Source of the DNA: Glandiceps talaboti
Lineage: Eukaryota > Hemichordata > Enteropneusta > Spengelidae
Length of the DNA: 64,000 nt
NCBI RefSeq assembly: GCF_964340395.1
Contig: NC_135563.1
Coordinates: 12,261,651 to 12,325,650 of the forward strand
Direction: 5' to 3'
In this document: positions 53,370 to 64,000 of the stretch, piece by piece
How positions within the stretch are numbered: position 1 is the first letter of the stretch
How the letters are laid out: every line of letters begins with the position of its first letter
The notes under the pieces: generated by a model
Seen by the model: the letters and a program-made list of their open reading frames with translations, nothing else
What the model was told of the DNA's origin: nothing
Database searches by the model: none
Made by a program: the position numbers and the translations under genes

Positions 53370-55044
53370 CACCATCCATCTCTCAACATGAACGTTATCG
53401 CCTTCTTGCTGCCTGTTTGGTGTAGTTTTCTCTTCTATTAGAAAATGACAGCTTTCCACGCATTTCTCCTCCGTTAAAGCCCATGTTTATCCGCCTATCG
53501 ATCTTATGTCCGTCGGTCTCCTAAATAACATTTACTTCAACATTTTGAATTTTTCTCTACGAAATGGTCGTTAGATACAATTCAACTCGGCTTGCAGTAG
53601 GATATGCATATCAATCTTTACGTAACAGATGACCACATACGCACCAATCTACGAACGTATATGTATGCACGCACTAAAGAGTGTGAACCCCTCGAGTAAC
53701 ATGATAAATAGAGTCCTGATTGGGACAGGGATGTTATTGACTATTTGCAAGTAGAAAACCGGTAAATATTCAAAGAATTTCATCATAACAAGTAATCCCC
53801 ACTAAGTGACTGAGCCACCTTTCAGAATATCACTGATTGATGAAGCTTTTGGAATGATGCACCATTTAGAAAATAGTGATGAATTTTCAGAGAGCTGCAG
53901 CGACAACAAAGTTCATTATTTCAATATCGCCGTTGTCAATTTCATCCGTAATAGAGATTAGATGAAGTCGATCAGGGTTCATTTTATTTTTTATTAAAAG
54001 TTGACAAAAATGGAAGGAAGTATACAGACTTCCCTCAGAATGTGCAACCATGGAACTGCAGATCATTATATCGGTGACGACAGACGTATCACTGCTTGTC
54101 GTTCAGTGAACGTTTTTTGATTTATGGCACTTCATAGCGAATTTTTTTAAAGTCGTCTGTCCATTTACTCGGTCAGCAGTAATTTCTCCTTTGATAGGCT
54201 ATTAATATACTTTAGCCAGATCCAATAAGCTCTCCGAACACAGCGTGGTTCTATTACATGCACCGAGTGAACATGAAGCACCGTCAGGTCGACATATGGT
54301 TTACGTGAAATAAAAAAAAATCATGCCGTATTCTACAATGTGTGCATTTTCACACGTTCCTGAATGCATTCGGGTGATGATTTAGTTGAGCTTGACTATT
54401 TTTATGCTATAAAATTTAACAAAAAACTACCCATTGAGTAGTCATTCATAGAATTATCGATATGCTCATATACGGTATGAATAGTTAGCAGAAAAAAAAG
54501 CGCTTTCACTCTTTGTGAGAAACAGAATAACGGCATAAGTGCACAAATCCTCAACTGCAACAAAACACTTTCCATCATCAAATAATACACGTGAATTTTA
54601 ATTCAATTTCCATTTTGATGAATGCTATTATAAGAAACAGATTGCTTTTGTCTCAGTCAATTCATTTCATCCATAATCCGTCATTTCTATTATAAGAAAA
54701 ATTCCATTGCGTGTGAAATATTAATTTCTAATAGCAACCTTTGACGCTGTATTTCCACGTCAAAATATCAATATAACATCCCTGAGTTCACAATATTCCT
54801 TTTGTTTTCGCATGTTAAAGTTTTGTTCGTATAACGTTACTCGTTAACATATACTTGATACTCCAAGTGCGTATATCTTGATAACGTAACGGGGGCCAAT
54901 ATAATTTAATTCCTTTCTGTATTTATAACTCTGCTGACGTAATCACCTATTAATAATATTTCGGGAAGTTTCACAAAGACTTTATCCTATTCGTGGTCAC
55001 TTTAAAACGTTTTCCATCAAAAGCAATAATGTCCGTCCACTCGC
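53370..55044. other. Gene-free stretch
   Basis: Nothing recognised; CTATTATAAGAAA occurs twice near 54625 and 54690. Confidence 0.6.
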
Positions 55045-55428
55045 CCATCTATCCATCCATCCATCCATCCACCCCCCCCCCACACACACAGACACATACA
55101 CAGGGGTCACTTACACAGCCCATCCATCTATCAATCCTTCCATCCATCCATCAATCCGTCTACCAATCCATCCACACACACACCATCCATCCATCCATCC
55201 ATTCACAGACATCATCCACCCATCCATCAATCCATCCACCCACCCACCCATCCATCCATCCATCCACACACAAATCCATCCATCCATCCATCCATCCATC
55301 CATCCATCCATCCATCTATCTATCTATCCACCAACCCCCACCCCCACCCCGACACACACCTATCCATCCATCCATCCACCCATCCATCCATCCATTCATC
55401 CACCCACCCACCCATCCATCCATTCACA
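55045..55428. repeat. (CATC)n array with CACA, CACC and C-run islands
   Basis: About 385 bases of ATCC/CATC with interspersed ACCC, CACACA and poly-C. The Pro/Ser/His frame and its Trp/Met/Gly antisense are repeat artefacts. Confidence 0.97.
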
Positions 55429-55998
55429 CAATATAATATATACTTATAAATATACTTATGATGTGTCACACCAAGACGCATGTAGCCATAAAATCAAATG
55501 AATACTTTACTGAGCTATATAATAAATGTTGAAGTGTGTAATGAAAATTTGTAATTATGTAAGATTGTGATGGATGGTATGTATCACTTCGATATAGCAA
55601 TTGTGTATACTCTAGAGTGTTTTTTTACTGACTTAACCTTCAGACTCGTGTTTGGAATTTATGACGAGACGTAACTTTTAAAATGTACACGATATACAAT
55701 ATATCTATTCATTTGAAAATTAGACTTATATTACGTAAATGATAAAAGCAGATAGTCGTCATAAAAAACGTGTTACTGGAGTTTAAAAGTTCGCTCACAC
55801 TGACAAGCTAGTCGACTGAGTCATGTAATATTCCGCTGCAAGACTGACCACATCGAAGTATGCCTCAGTTTTACATCAACAGGGAAGGTCTCTCCTGGGA
55901 CACGTATCATTAAGAAAGTTGCGAAATATATATGTTTTGTCGACGACATTAGCCCCCTACTTTCAGCTCTGTGTGTATCACTGCGCCTTTCTGTGTTA
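55429..55998. other. No gene seen
   Basis: AT-rich non-coding sequence. Confidence 0.6.
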
Positions 55999-56226
55999 TA
56001 CTGTACTACTGTACTGTACTGTACTGTACTGTACTGTACTGTACTGTACTGTACTGTATTGTACTGTACTGTACTGTACTATACTGATTGAGCTGTGCAG
56101 TACTATGTCCGGTATTGTACTGTCATATAATATGTACTGTACTGCACTGTACTGTACTGTACTGTACTGTACTGTACTGTACTGTACTGTAAAGTACTGC
56201 ACTGTAAAGTACTGCACTCTACTCTA
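55999..56226. repeat. (CTGTA)n pentanucleotide array in two blocks
   Basis: Perfect TACTG units at 55999-56086 and about 56131-56192 with a diverged middle (56087-56130), then AAGTACTGCACTGT variants. Each unit carries a GTAC palindrome. Confidence 0.96.
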
Positions 56227-58388
56227 CTTTTTACCATACGGTTTTGTACTGTGCCCGACTGCGTATGTGTTATCTGGTCAAAGAATTGTGTCGAACTTTG
56301 AAGATAAAAGTTCATATGACGAATAATGTATCTAAAGACATTGAACCCGTCTTGTTACAGATACTACACAACAGTTACAGTACTTTACAATGTTGTTGAA
56401 TCTCGTATTAACTGCTATGGCCTTGACTGTACTAGGTGGCCATGGATGATAATGAAATAAATCTGTGTTAATACACATTGGTCAGCATGTCGACATTGAC
56501 TTAACACTGGCATTAAGGTGAAACCGTGTAAAGTAAGCATAAGATCCGTAGGAACAAGTTGAACTTTGCATTGCAAGTATAAACCTTTCTCAGCAAAAGT
56601 AAACCGATTGTTATTTGACAACTATATTAGATTTTTATCCTCTTGTAACATTCAATCATGATTTTTTCCCTTCTTTTATCTTACTTAAGAAGGATAAAGT
56701 ATAAGTCATTTGTACACGGCTAAACCCTGGCTGTAATCCCATTGTGTCATGTAATATCGATTGTAGAAGCAATCCCCTCTGAAGCAATATTGAAAATTAA
56801 ACGCGTTTGCCACAATACCACGTCAATAAGCTAGTATGCCGTTATAAATATATGGATTATATATGGATACTTTTCATGCCATTTATCGTATCTCCAAGTT
56901 CATTAAAAAAGAGTTACCATGGAAATGTAATATTTTGCTGTCAGAAATATCCATCGATGTGTAAAGCGTGTCATGTTTTTTATGTGATAAAAATGGTTAA
57001 TACCTAGTGGATTTTTCAGTAGACTACGTATTGATTGCGGTATACCAATTCCATTTGATTACTGTTTTCCCAATAGGCCATGTTAGTATAAACTATTATT
57101 TGAATACAAAATTAAGTCAATGAAGCAATTTTTAGAACATTGGTGCGTGTTTATATTACTTTTATTGTATATAATTAGATTGGACTGAGCTCTGATCGAT
57201 AAGTGAGTGCTAAAGTTAGTTATATTAACGTCAAAATAAAAACCCAAGGAGGAAAGGAAATTGCATATGCAATCCACATACCTGTCGTACACAGACGATG
57301 TTGATAAAATGCCCCAAGGTAAAAACATTTCACGTGTCTAAGTTTCACGTAGGAGAAGTATTTAACAGGTCGGTTTACCGCACACAGGTTTTGCGATCAT
57401 CGATCGTTTTCATTTTTTATTTCAGTTTTGATGTAAGAATATCATTTGTTTAACTCGATTATTGTTAAATCTGGAGTTATGTGATTCAGTTGCAAAAACA
57501 ACAACCAAACTGTCTAAATTTCAACCGAAGGAGAACCTTACACATTTGGAGCAACTAGCATGATAAAGTATCGAAGTTGACAATATACTGCCAATACTGT
57601 GTGCAATGTACTGTAAAATACATGTCAAAAGAAAACTATTCATGGCTGAAGAGTGGGGTCACATTCATTAGATCCAATTTAGTTGTCGGTTTAACTTTGC
57701 AGAAATGTCGCATCTCTGACAGGGCTAAATAATTTATTTATCAATTGTATAGATATTGAATTGGCATCATCTAAATATCTGAAACGGCCATGGTTGACTA
57801 CATGCATATTTCCCTCCATAAGAATGAATACACGTAATGAATATTTTCATTTACTCACTCACTCTCTCACTCAACAAAATAATGTATACGACAAAATGGT
57901 GACCTTTGAATGTTCAATAAAAAAGAACTTAGAAGGACTCGAGGGTAATTCACTCAGTAAACATTTCTGAAGAACTGTATGCAATATCATCTCCAGGGAG
58001 ACGGTTTAATGAAAAACTAGGATCGAAGTTTAAGCACAAATCACTGTATAGTTTGGTTTATAGTTACGTACGAATCGGCAATTTAAGATCATTTTGACAA
58101 CTGTGATATTTGATATTTCAAGATGGTGGTTTTTGAATTCAAGCGTAAGTTAATTACTTTCGTTGTACACTTCAGTTAGTGCATACATACGACTCGGAGA
58201 TATTAAGGTACAATACACTTCGGCAGCCAATTTGCCAAAAAATCGATAATATTAAAATCTCTCCAAATATTACAAATTGCAGCTTGTTCCTGGTCTTTTC
58301 TTGACAATAATAATCAAAATTTGAGGTTCACCATCTCGTTTTCAAGGAAATCCACAACGTTGTTCCCCATAAAATTATTACAGTATTC
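56227..58388. other. Gene-free stretch
   Basis: No gene recognised. A short ACTC run lies at 57852-57874. Confidence 0.6.
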
Positions 58389-58408
58389 GGCGGCCATATT
58401 GGATTCTA
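58389..58408. repeat. Dispersed repeat fragment with GGCGGCCATATTGG word, copy 2
   Basis: Exact 20-base match to 37311-37330. Outside this word the two regions differ, so only a conserved end or core of an element may remain. Confidence 0.55.
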
Positions 58409-59897
58409 GAATTATGTTAATTTCATGATTCAAGACCCGTGATTTATTTTCTTGAATTTAAGTGAGAATAAGTTGCGGTTATCTTGAACAAAGTAACAAG
58501 AGACATTTAAGACTTTTATTTCTGACGCGTACTATGTAACTCTTCTTACACATGCCGAAGACATCAGCTCAATTGCGCGAACTTCGATTTGAAGTGATAA
58601 AACTAACCAGTTAAATGATACAACGTATAAACATTAATGAACCCTAATGAATTGCAATGAAAGTAACATAAACGTCAATAAATTACATATGTCGAGGTAC
58701 AATCATTTTGAACATAAAACTATAATCACAGTGGAACTTATGGATGTTAGAGAAATGAGAGGGTACATTGCAATAAAACGTGACATTCTCAAAACCGTTA
58801 AAGTCACAGTGTTCGCATTCGGAGGTCTTCAACATCATTCATATGACACAGCTTACCACTGGTTTCTCACATCTTATGATTTCAAAAGGTGTCTAGATAT
58901 AAACACGCTGTCGGTTCAATTTTATTTCTTACATAAGGATGTCGTTTCAGAGTGCTCTTCTTAGTACTAGATGCAAGCAAGATAAAAAGCAGGAGCGAAT
59001 TGTAAATGCAAACATGTTCATAACGTTAAGGAATGTTCATCTATTTTTTGTTCGCGAAAAAGGTTATTTCAAAAAATGTAAATATGTTACAACAAATTCG
59101 AATAATGAACAATTATCGGGATATAATTGAGTTTTTTTTATGTGTCAGCATTGACCACTAAAATAGAACAGTTGAAGAAGTACTCGGCGAAGTTCAATAC
59201 CTTGTCAGGGGACTACACTCATTAGTGTGTTAAATGATTGCAGACGATACTCGGTAAAGTATACCTGCACTTTCGTATATCAGCTCCCTCTACTCAACTA
59301 CTCCCATATTCTGGGCTTGGCAAGGCATATACGGTTTAGTGGACATGGTGATTTACGTACATTGACATACGATATATCTGTTGACGTCGAACCGTGGATA
59401 GTGATCATTTTAAGTATAAAACTCAAATGGCATCTTACCATCACATCATAAACGTATTAAATCGCTCTCAGATACTCCACCACATCGAATAAGAAGTGCT
59501 ATTGATTATGAAGCGAAGAGGAAAATTTGTGCCATCAATTATTCACAAGCAGTTGTACTGGTCAGTGTCTCCATAAAGCGATGTAATGTTTACTATAGCA
59601 GTCACAGTCTATCTGACGATTAATGTTGCGAATACTAAACTTCTTTACAAATTCATTTGATTTACAGTAAAGGTTTGACTATGTGCACGTAAGGTTGATA
59701 CCTTATCTTCCCATGTATGTTTAATAATACTCATCTTCGCTGATGAACGTTAATATTGTCTAATTGAACAATGTATCGGTTACTGTTGCTCACTTAGTTA
59801 TTATCTTAGGTTTTAATGAGAATTGACAGACTGGCGTATTTCAACATGTTCTGCACAGGGCGGAAATAATAGCATATTTTTATCATGTTTGTCCTTG
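58409..59897. other. Gene-free stretch
   Basis: Contains the longest non-repetitive plus-strand frame outside the receptor region except 2818 (58647-58964, 105 codons). Its translation shows no recognisable domain and its composition follows the AT-rich background, so I do not call it a gene. Confidence 0.55.
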
Positions 59898-60037
59898 AAC
59901 ATTTCCGTCTGTATAGGGCCTGAGCACAAGAGTGACACAAATTGTAGACGATGTGTCGGCCCATAGCAACATTTCCTTTTGTATTCGGCGTGAGCTCGAA
60001 TATGACAAAAAATGCATGAAATATATCAACTCACAGC
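59898..60037. repeat. 70-bp tandem duplication, diverged
   Basis: Units 59898-59967 and 59968-60037 align without large gaps. Shared words include AACATTTCC, TGTAT..GGC.TGAGC, TGACA.AAA.TG and the closing CA.AGC. I estimate roughly 65-70% identity. Confidence 0.6.
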
Positions 60038-60780
60038 GACGCTTAATGCAATTATATGAAATTCGTACAAAACAACACACCACATTTGATACAGTATCTG
60101 CTAATCGATTTGTATATCCTTGAACAGATAACAGTAAGCTTCTTACATGTGAAAGTCATTATTCATTATTCATACCTTGGGGAATTCATGCGATATTTTG
60201 TTGTGTGCAATGGAATAAACAAGCTTTTCATTTATGTATTAATACTTGAAGTTTTTCTGATTACTGCATATTTTCCCCATATACGCGTTGGAAATTATGA
60301 GTAGCCCTTTTCAACGCTTTTGCATCATCATACTCTGTAGTGTATCTGTATATATCACAAATTACGTTGATGACGTGAACCTAATGTCGACGTCGTCATC
60401 TCATTTCATTGCATACTTGATAGCTGAAGTTGCTGCACACTTGCGTAATTGTATATCTTACACCTCCACTTTATTAGTGTGTATCTTTGTGTCTAGGATA
60501 TATTAGTCTAGAGGCTATCCGTGGCCTTGAATTCTGCCCAATGATAAGTTAGTGTTTATTGTGGCCAACTACATAATGTCCATCTATGGTACATTTGTCA
60601 TATTAGGATTCTACTTAATACACTCTTTAAAATATTGTAACAGTTTCCAAGAGTTAGGGGTTTACTCTCTTGGTTCATGTATGACTTTTCAGTGGTCTAT
60701 AGACGTGGTGAAGGATATCTTTCGATTGAAAGTCACGCATATTATAACGTCTAGCCTAATCATACACAGTGAAACTCCCA

Positions 60781-61160
60781 CACCCTGTAACACTAACAGC
60801 CACATACCTACGGCAGGGTAGTGCAAATAGCTGTACCAGTCCTATGGAATCACAGGGGCTGTACCGATTATGTGAAAAATATCCCTGTAACAGCTCTGAT
60901 CTGCACATAGCCTAGGTGTTTATAGAAACCCTGTAAAAGAGCCTTTTCGCACAGCCATGGAGCATAGTTGTAACGTAAGTATTTCCCACAGTCACGTAGC
61001 AGCTATATGTGCATTGCTGTAACAGACGTATTTCCCAAAGCCAATGACTAGTTTTGTGAGTAATGTTGATTGGATATGAACGAAAGGGCTGCTACAGCCA
61101 TGTAAAAGGGCTGTGGAAAAACATATCTGTGACAGGATTGTACTGCACATAGCTGGTACA
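60781..61160. repeat. Degenerate interspersed minisatellite with CTGTAACA core
   Basis: CTGTAACA-like cores recur at about 60785, 60831, 60859, 60885, 60931, 60968, 61017, 61100 and 61127. Companion words also recur: CTGCACATAG (60901, 61143), TATTTCCCA-AG-C (60980, 61029), and ACAGCC with its complement GGCTGT. Spacings cluster near 26-28 and 37-49 bases. The repetition is obvious by eye, but the unit boundary is not. Confidence 0.65.
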
Positions 61161-63442
61161 CATGACGTTGTTCCTCTTCCCTAGTACTACGACGTAACCA
61201 CACTCTAGCACCAGTATATGAACATCCTAGTCCGAGGATGTACAAGATTCCCTATGTATGCATGTATTGTTTTAAAGAAGGGTATGTTGTATAGATGCGA
61301 ACGATGAACTTACAATATCACCTTCAAAGCAGTACATCCCGAAAAAAGCGGATTTTAATCTGTCTCTTTCCAATGTCTCTGATATCATGAACAACACATT
61401 GATATGTAATCTTTGTTAAAGGGATGATATTTTCAGAGTTCGCGTACATTCTACAATGAATAAATGAAGTGAAAAACCACAACTTTCTGTTTTTGATGTG
61501 CGTCACGTAGAATATAAGTTGAAATGCAACCTTTAAGACACAGTTTAGCCCTAGCTGTACTACACAAGGAGCTTCAGACAGAGTATAATAAAAGAAAAAC
61601 ACATCTTGATCATTTTCTGTACGATGTTTGAAAACATCGGAAATTCGTTATATCGTTACCTCTCAATACCTTAATCAAGGCAAATCAGCTACGGTCATGA
61701 AAAATACATGAAGGAGATAATCTTTCCCGTCATTTATCAAAAGCTGCTAATGTTTAAACCTTATGTCGGAGAAAATAGATTCCTATTACGCAGTGGGACT
61801 CTAATGAAACTTGAGTTATACCGTATGATTTTTCAAGTGATGAAGCAAACTGACCATTGACCTTTTGTTGGCTTTAAGCGTGCTTATACTTGGTATGCCG
61901 CCATGCTCGCTACATGGTGTGTATCGTATAACGATATGACCTGTGTTGGTGCAATACATGAGGAAGTGATCTGATATCTCCATCGTTAGTCGTCTCTTGG
62001 TAGAGTACACATTTAGTCTGTGTTGATTGAAGCGCAGGAAATGGATTTATAATTCCATGAGTAGAAACCATTTTATCATTTAATTGATAGCAATGGGAGG
62101 AGTGGCGACAGACACGAAGACGAGATCATTAGCTTTCATTCCCTCTAGACTGAGTAAACACTATGGTTTCACTTTAAAACGTAACCAGCATTAACGAAAT
62201 TGGGCATTAATGTCATTAGACAAAAAACAGAACTATTCCAGGTCCAGGAACACGTTCATGTAATGTATCTATGAACTCCTAAAAAACGGACAAACGTGTA
62301 CACTTACTGATCATGATAAGTAAAATCGTGATAGTGTTCTACCGTAGATAAGGCATAACAATGTATTTACCTTTAACTCAGAGAGATGAGAATGATTAGT
62401 CTACACTATTTTCAATTTCGATACATATGCTCGGCTTATTGAGACGAAAACTGGACATGGAAATCTACATTAATTTTCTGGCTGGAAGGAAATCATCGCG
62501 AGAATGTTTGAAATTGTAGTTTCGTCATTATAGAACTATATAGTGTGTGAAATAGGCAACATGAAAAGGGGGAGCTAATCTTTTGCAGTGTGCTGTTCGA
62601 CTTAGAATAGAATAACCACTAACATCTAAAATCAATATATCGACAGTGGCATATACAAGGAATGATTGATCCCCCTATTATGGCTTGAAAGATACCGCAA
62701 GATCCATATCAAATGAATTCTAACTCTATGTCTAGTACGTGTATTCATTGCTACAATTACAATGGCACATACTGCGTTATGTTTAATACGGAGAAAATTG
62801 GCGAAATAAGGGTATGATTTCTTGCCTGTTGACATCAAATGCATACTGTACAGTAGCCATTATGAAACTAGTTTCTTAATGATATCAAATGTGTTAAAAT
62901 GTTGAAGGTATAAATATTTGAATATTGTGAAGATTTTCAATCTGCAGGCATTTATATAATGCTTGAATGTGTCCGCCTTTGTCAACGACGTTTTCACTTT
63001 ATGATTACAGTAACTGTTACAATACACTCGCCTTGGATTATATAAACCGAATTGAAAAATACAGCAAATTCTAAAGGTTTCATTAGTTAACTCATATTCA
63101 CTACAATCCAAGCATAAAATTGATATTAACCAAATAGACAACACGTATTAAGAATTAAAAAAGAACAAATTTACCGTCTACAGGCAGCTGTGATTGATCT
63201 GACGCTGAGAGCCGAATGAAGAAAAAGCAGCAGAGCTTCTCAGCTATCTTCAGTGGTATATGTAGCAGAGTCTTTCAAAGTATTCAACTGAATACATGGA
63301 ACCACCTGCTCCATGACGTGAAGTGGGAGTGTTACTTCACCAACTGTTGTTATTTTTGCGCACTATTATTAGAATATTTCATACTTAGACATGCCTCCAC
63401 CAATGAGCGACACGCATCAGTCATGGGCATGGCAATGTTCAA
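61161..63442. other. Gene-free stretch
   Basis: No gene, RNA or clear repeat recognised; frames of 64-94 codons lack domains. Confidence 0.6.
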
Positions 63443-63474
63443 CGAGTGAGTGAGTGAGTGAGTGAGTGGGTGAG
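63443..63474. repeat. (GAGT)n microsatellite
   Basis: Seven or so GAGT units with one GGGT variant. Confidence 0.95.
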
Positions 63475-64000
63475 GGTAATTAAACTATCTACAATAAAAG
63501 TTAAGCGACAGCTCTCGTAGGCAGCAGATGCCAATATGGCCTCGTCGAATTTGGCAAGTGTTACGAAGTAAGTCACCAAACAAAAGGTGCTCTAATTCAA
63601 GTCTAGGGTAGAAATTGCAGCGCGTAAGTTGGCAGTTAGATTAAAATATATCTTATCTTCTCGCTTAAATTGAATATTTAAACAAATCAAAACGTGTCAC
63701 AATTTTTTGAAATTATGTTTGCCCACAAACTATATCCAAATTCTTGCGAAGACGATTTAAAAAAAATTGTTACAGCATATAACATAAAGTTATCGGCCAG
63801 ATTAAGTTCAGGTGAAGATTCATGCGTATTGCACCGTCCGGCCGTTTTGTGAATACGTTGTTTGATAAGATTTAATTGATATTTTTATTTCATCGAATGT
63901 GGTACGAAAATACGCTTCAAAGTCTCCAAATTAGGACAATAGAAAATATGTCGGTCAATAAATAGATCATGTGTCTGTTTTTATGAGAGGTATTCATGCC
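63475..64000. other. No gene seen
   Basis: AT-rich non-coding sequence to the window end. Confidence 0.6.

Noticed and set aside
54993-55436. 147-codon Pro/His/Ser/Ile-rich frame
   Set aside because: It coincides with the CATC array; the antisense frame is equally open, showing that absence of stops is due to the repeat.
58647-58964. 105-codon frame as a small gene
   Set aside because: Length is within chance expectation for 64 kb of such DNA; no domain, signal peptide or plausible splice context was recognised.

Overview
The window looks like animal nuclear DNA, most likely from a marine invertebrate. It is AT-rich, has almost no coding sequence, and is packed with di-, tri- and tetranucleotide microsatellites. 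There are no operons, Shine-Dalgarno sites or bacterial gene packing. The only recognisable protein gene is an intronless class A GPCR on the minus strand (48165-49334, 389 codons). It matches the 5-HT1A type of serotonin receptor closely. Its helix-3 and helix-5 motifs and its short cysteine-containing tail resemble deuterostome 5-HT1A more than the molluscan 5-HT1 proteins I know, so a deuterostome (hemichordate, echinoderm or cephalochordate) is my weak preference. The sequence alone does not fix the species.

Layout. 0-16 kb: non-coding DNA with CATA-type tetranucleotide arrays (1-40, 1806-2113, 9402-9659, 14440-14519, 15909-15946), a mixed triplet array (1187-1357), TA arrays, a perfect 23-bp hairpin (13961-14022) and a tRNA-like sequence (14137-14210). 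16-32 kb: a foldback element (16657-17006), two collinear copies of an unnamed repeat of about 210 bp (21887-22096 and 29476-29685), TATG arrays, and a 154-bp TA-flanked MITE-like element (31351-31504). 32-44 kb: long GA, GATA and CAGA arrays, more TATG arrays, and two diverged copies of a repeat of about 620-680 bp (40036-40655 and 43145-43818) with a short degenerate tandem array beside the first. 44-50 kb: the receptor gene. 50-64 kb: non-coding DNA with CTGT, CATC and CTGTA arrays and small degenerate tandem repeats.

There is one gene, so there is no gene network to describe. The product should be a plasma-membrane receptor for serotonin that couples to Gi/o proteins. The rest is intergenic or possibly intronic DNA, including introns of genes whose exons lie outside the window or are too short to see. 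I found no convincing undescribed multi-gene system. The more interesting observations are the uncatalogued repeat families, the structured palindromes, the polarity switch of the tetranucleotide arrays, and a binding-pocket difference in the receptor. All coordinates and similarities were read by eye.
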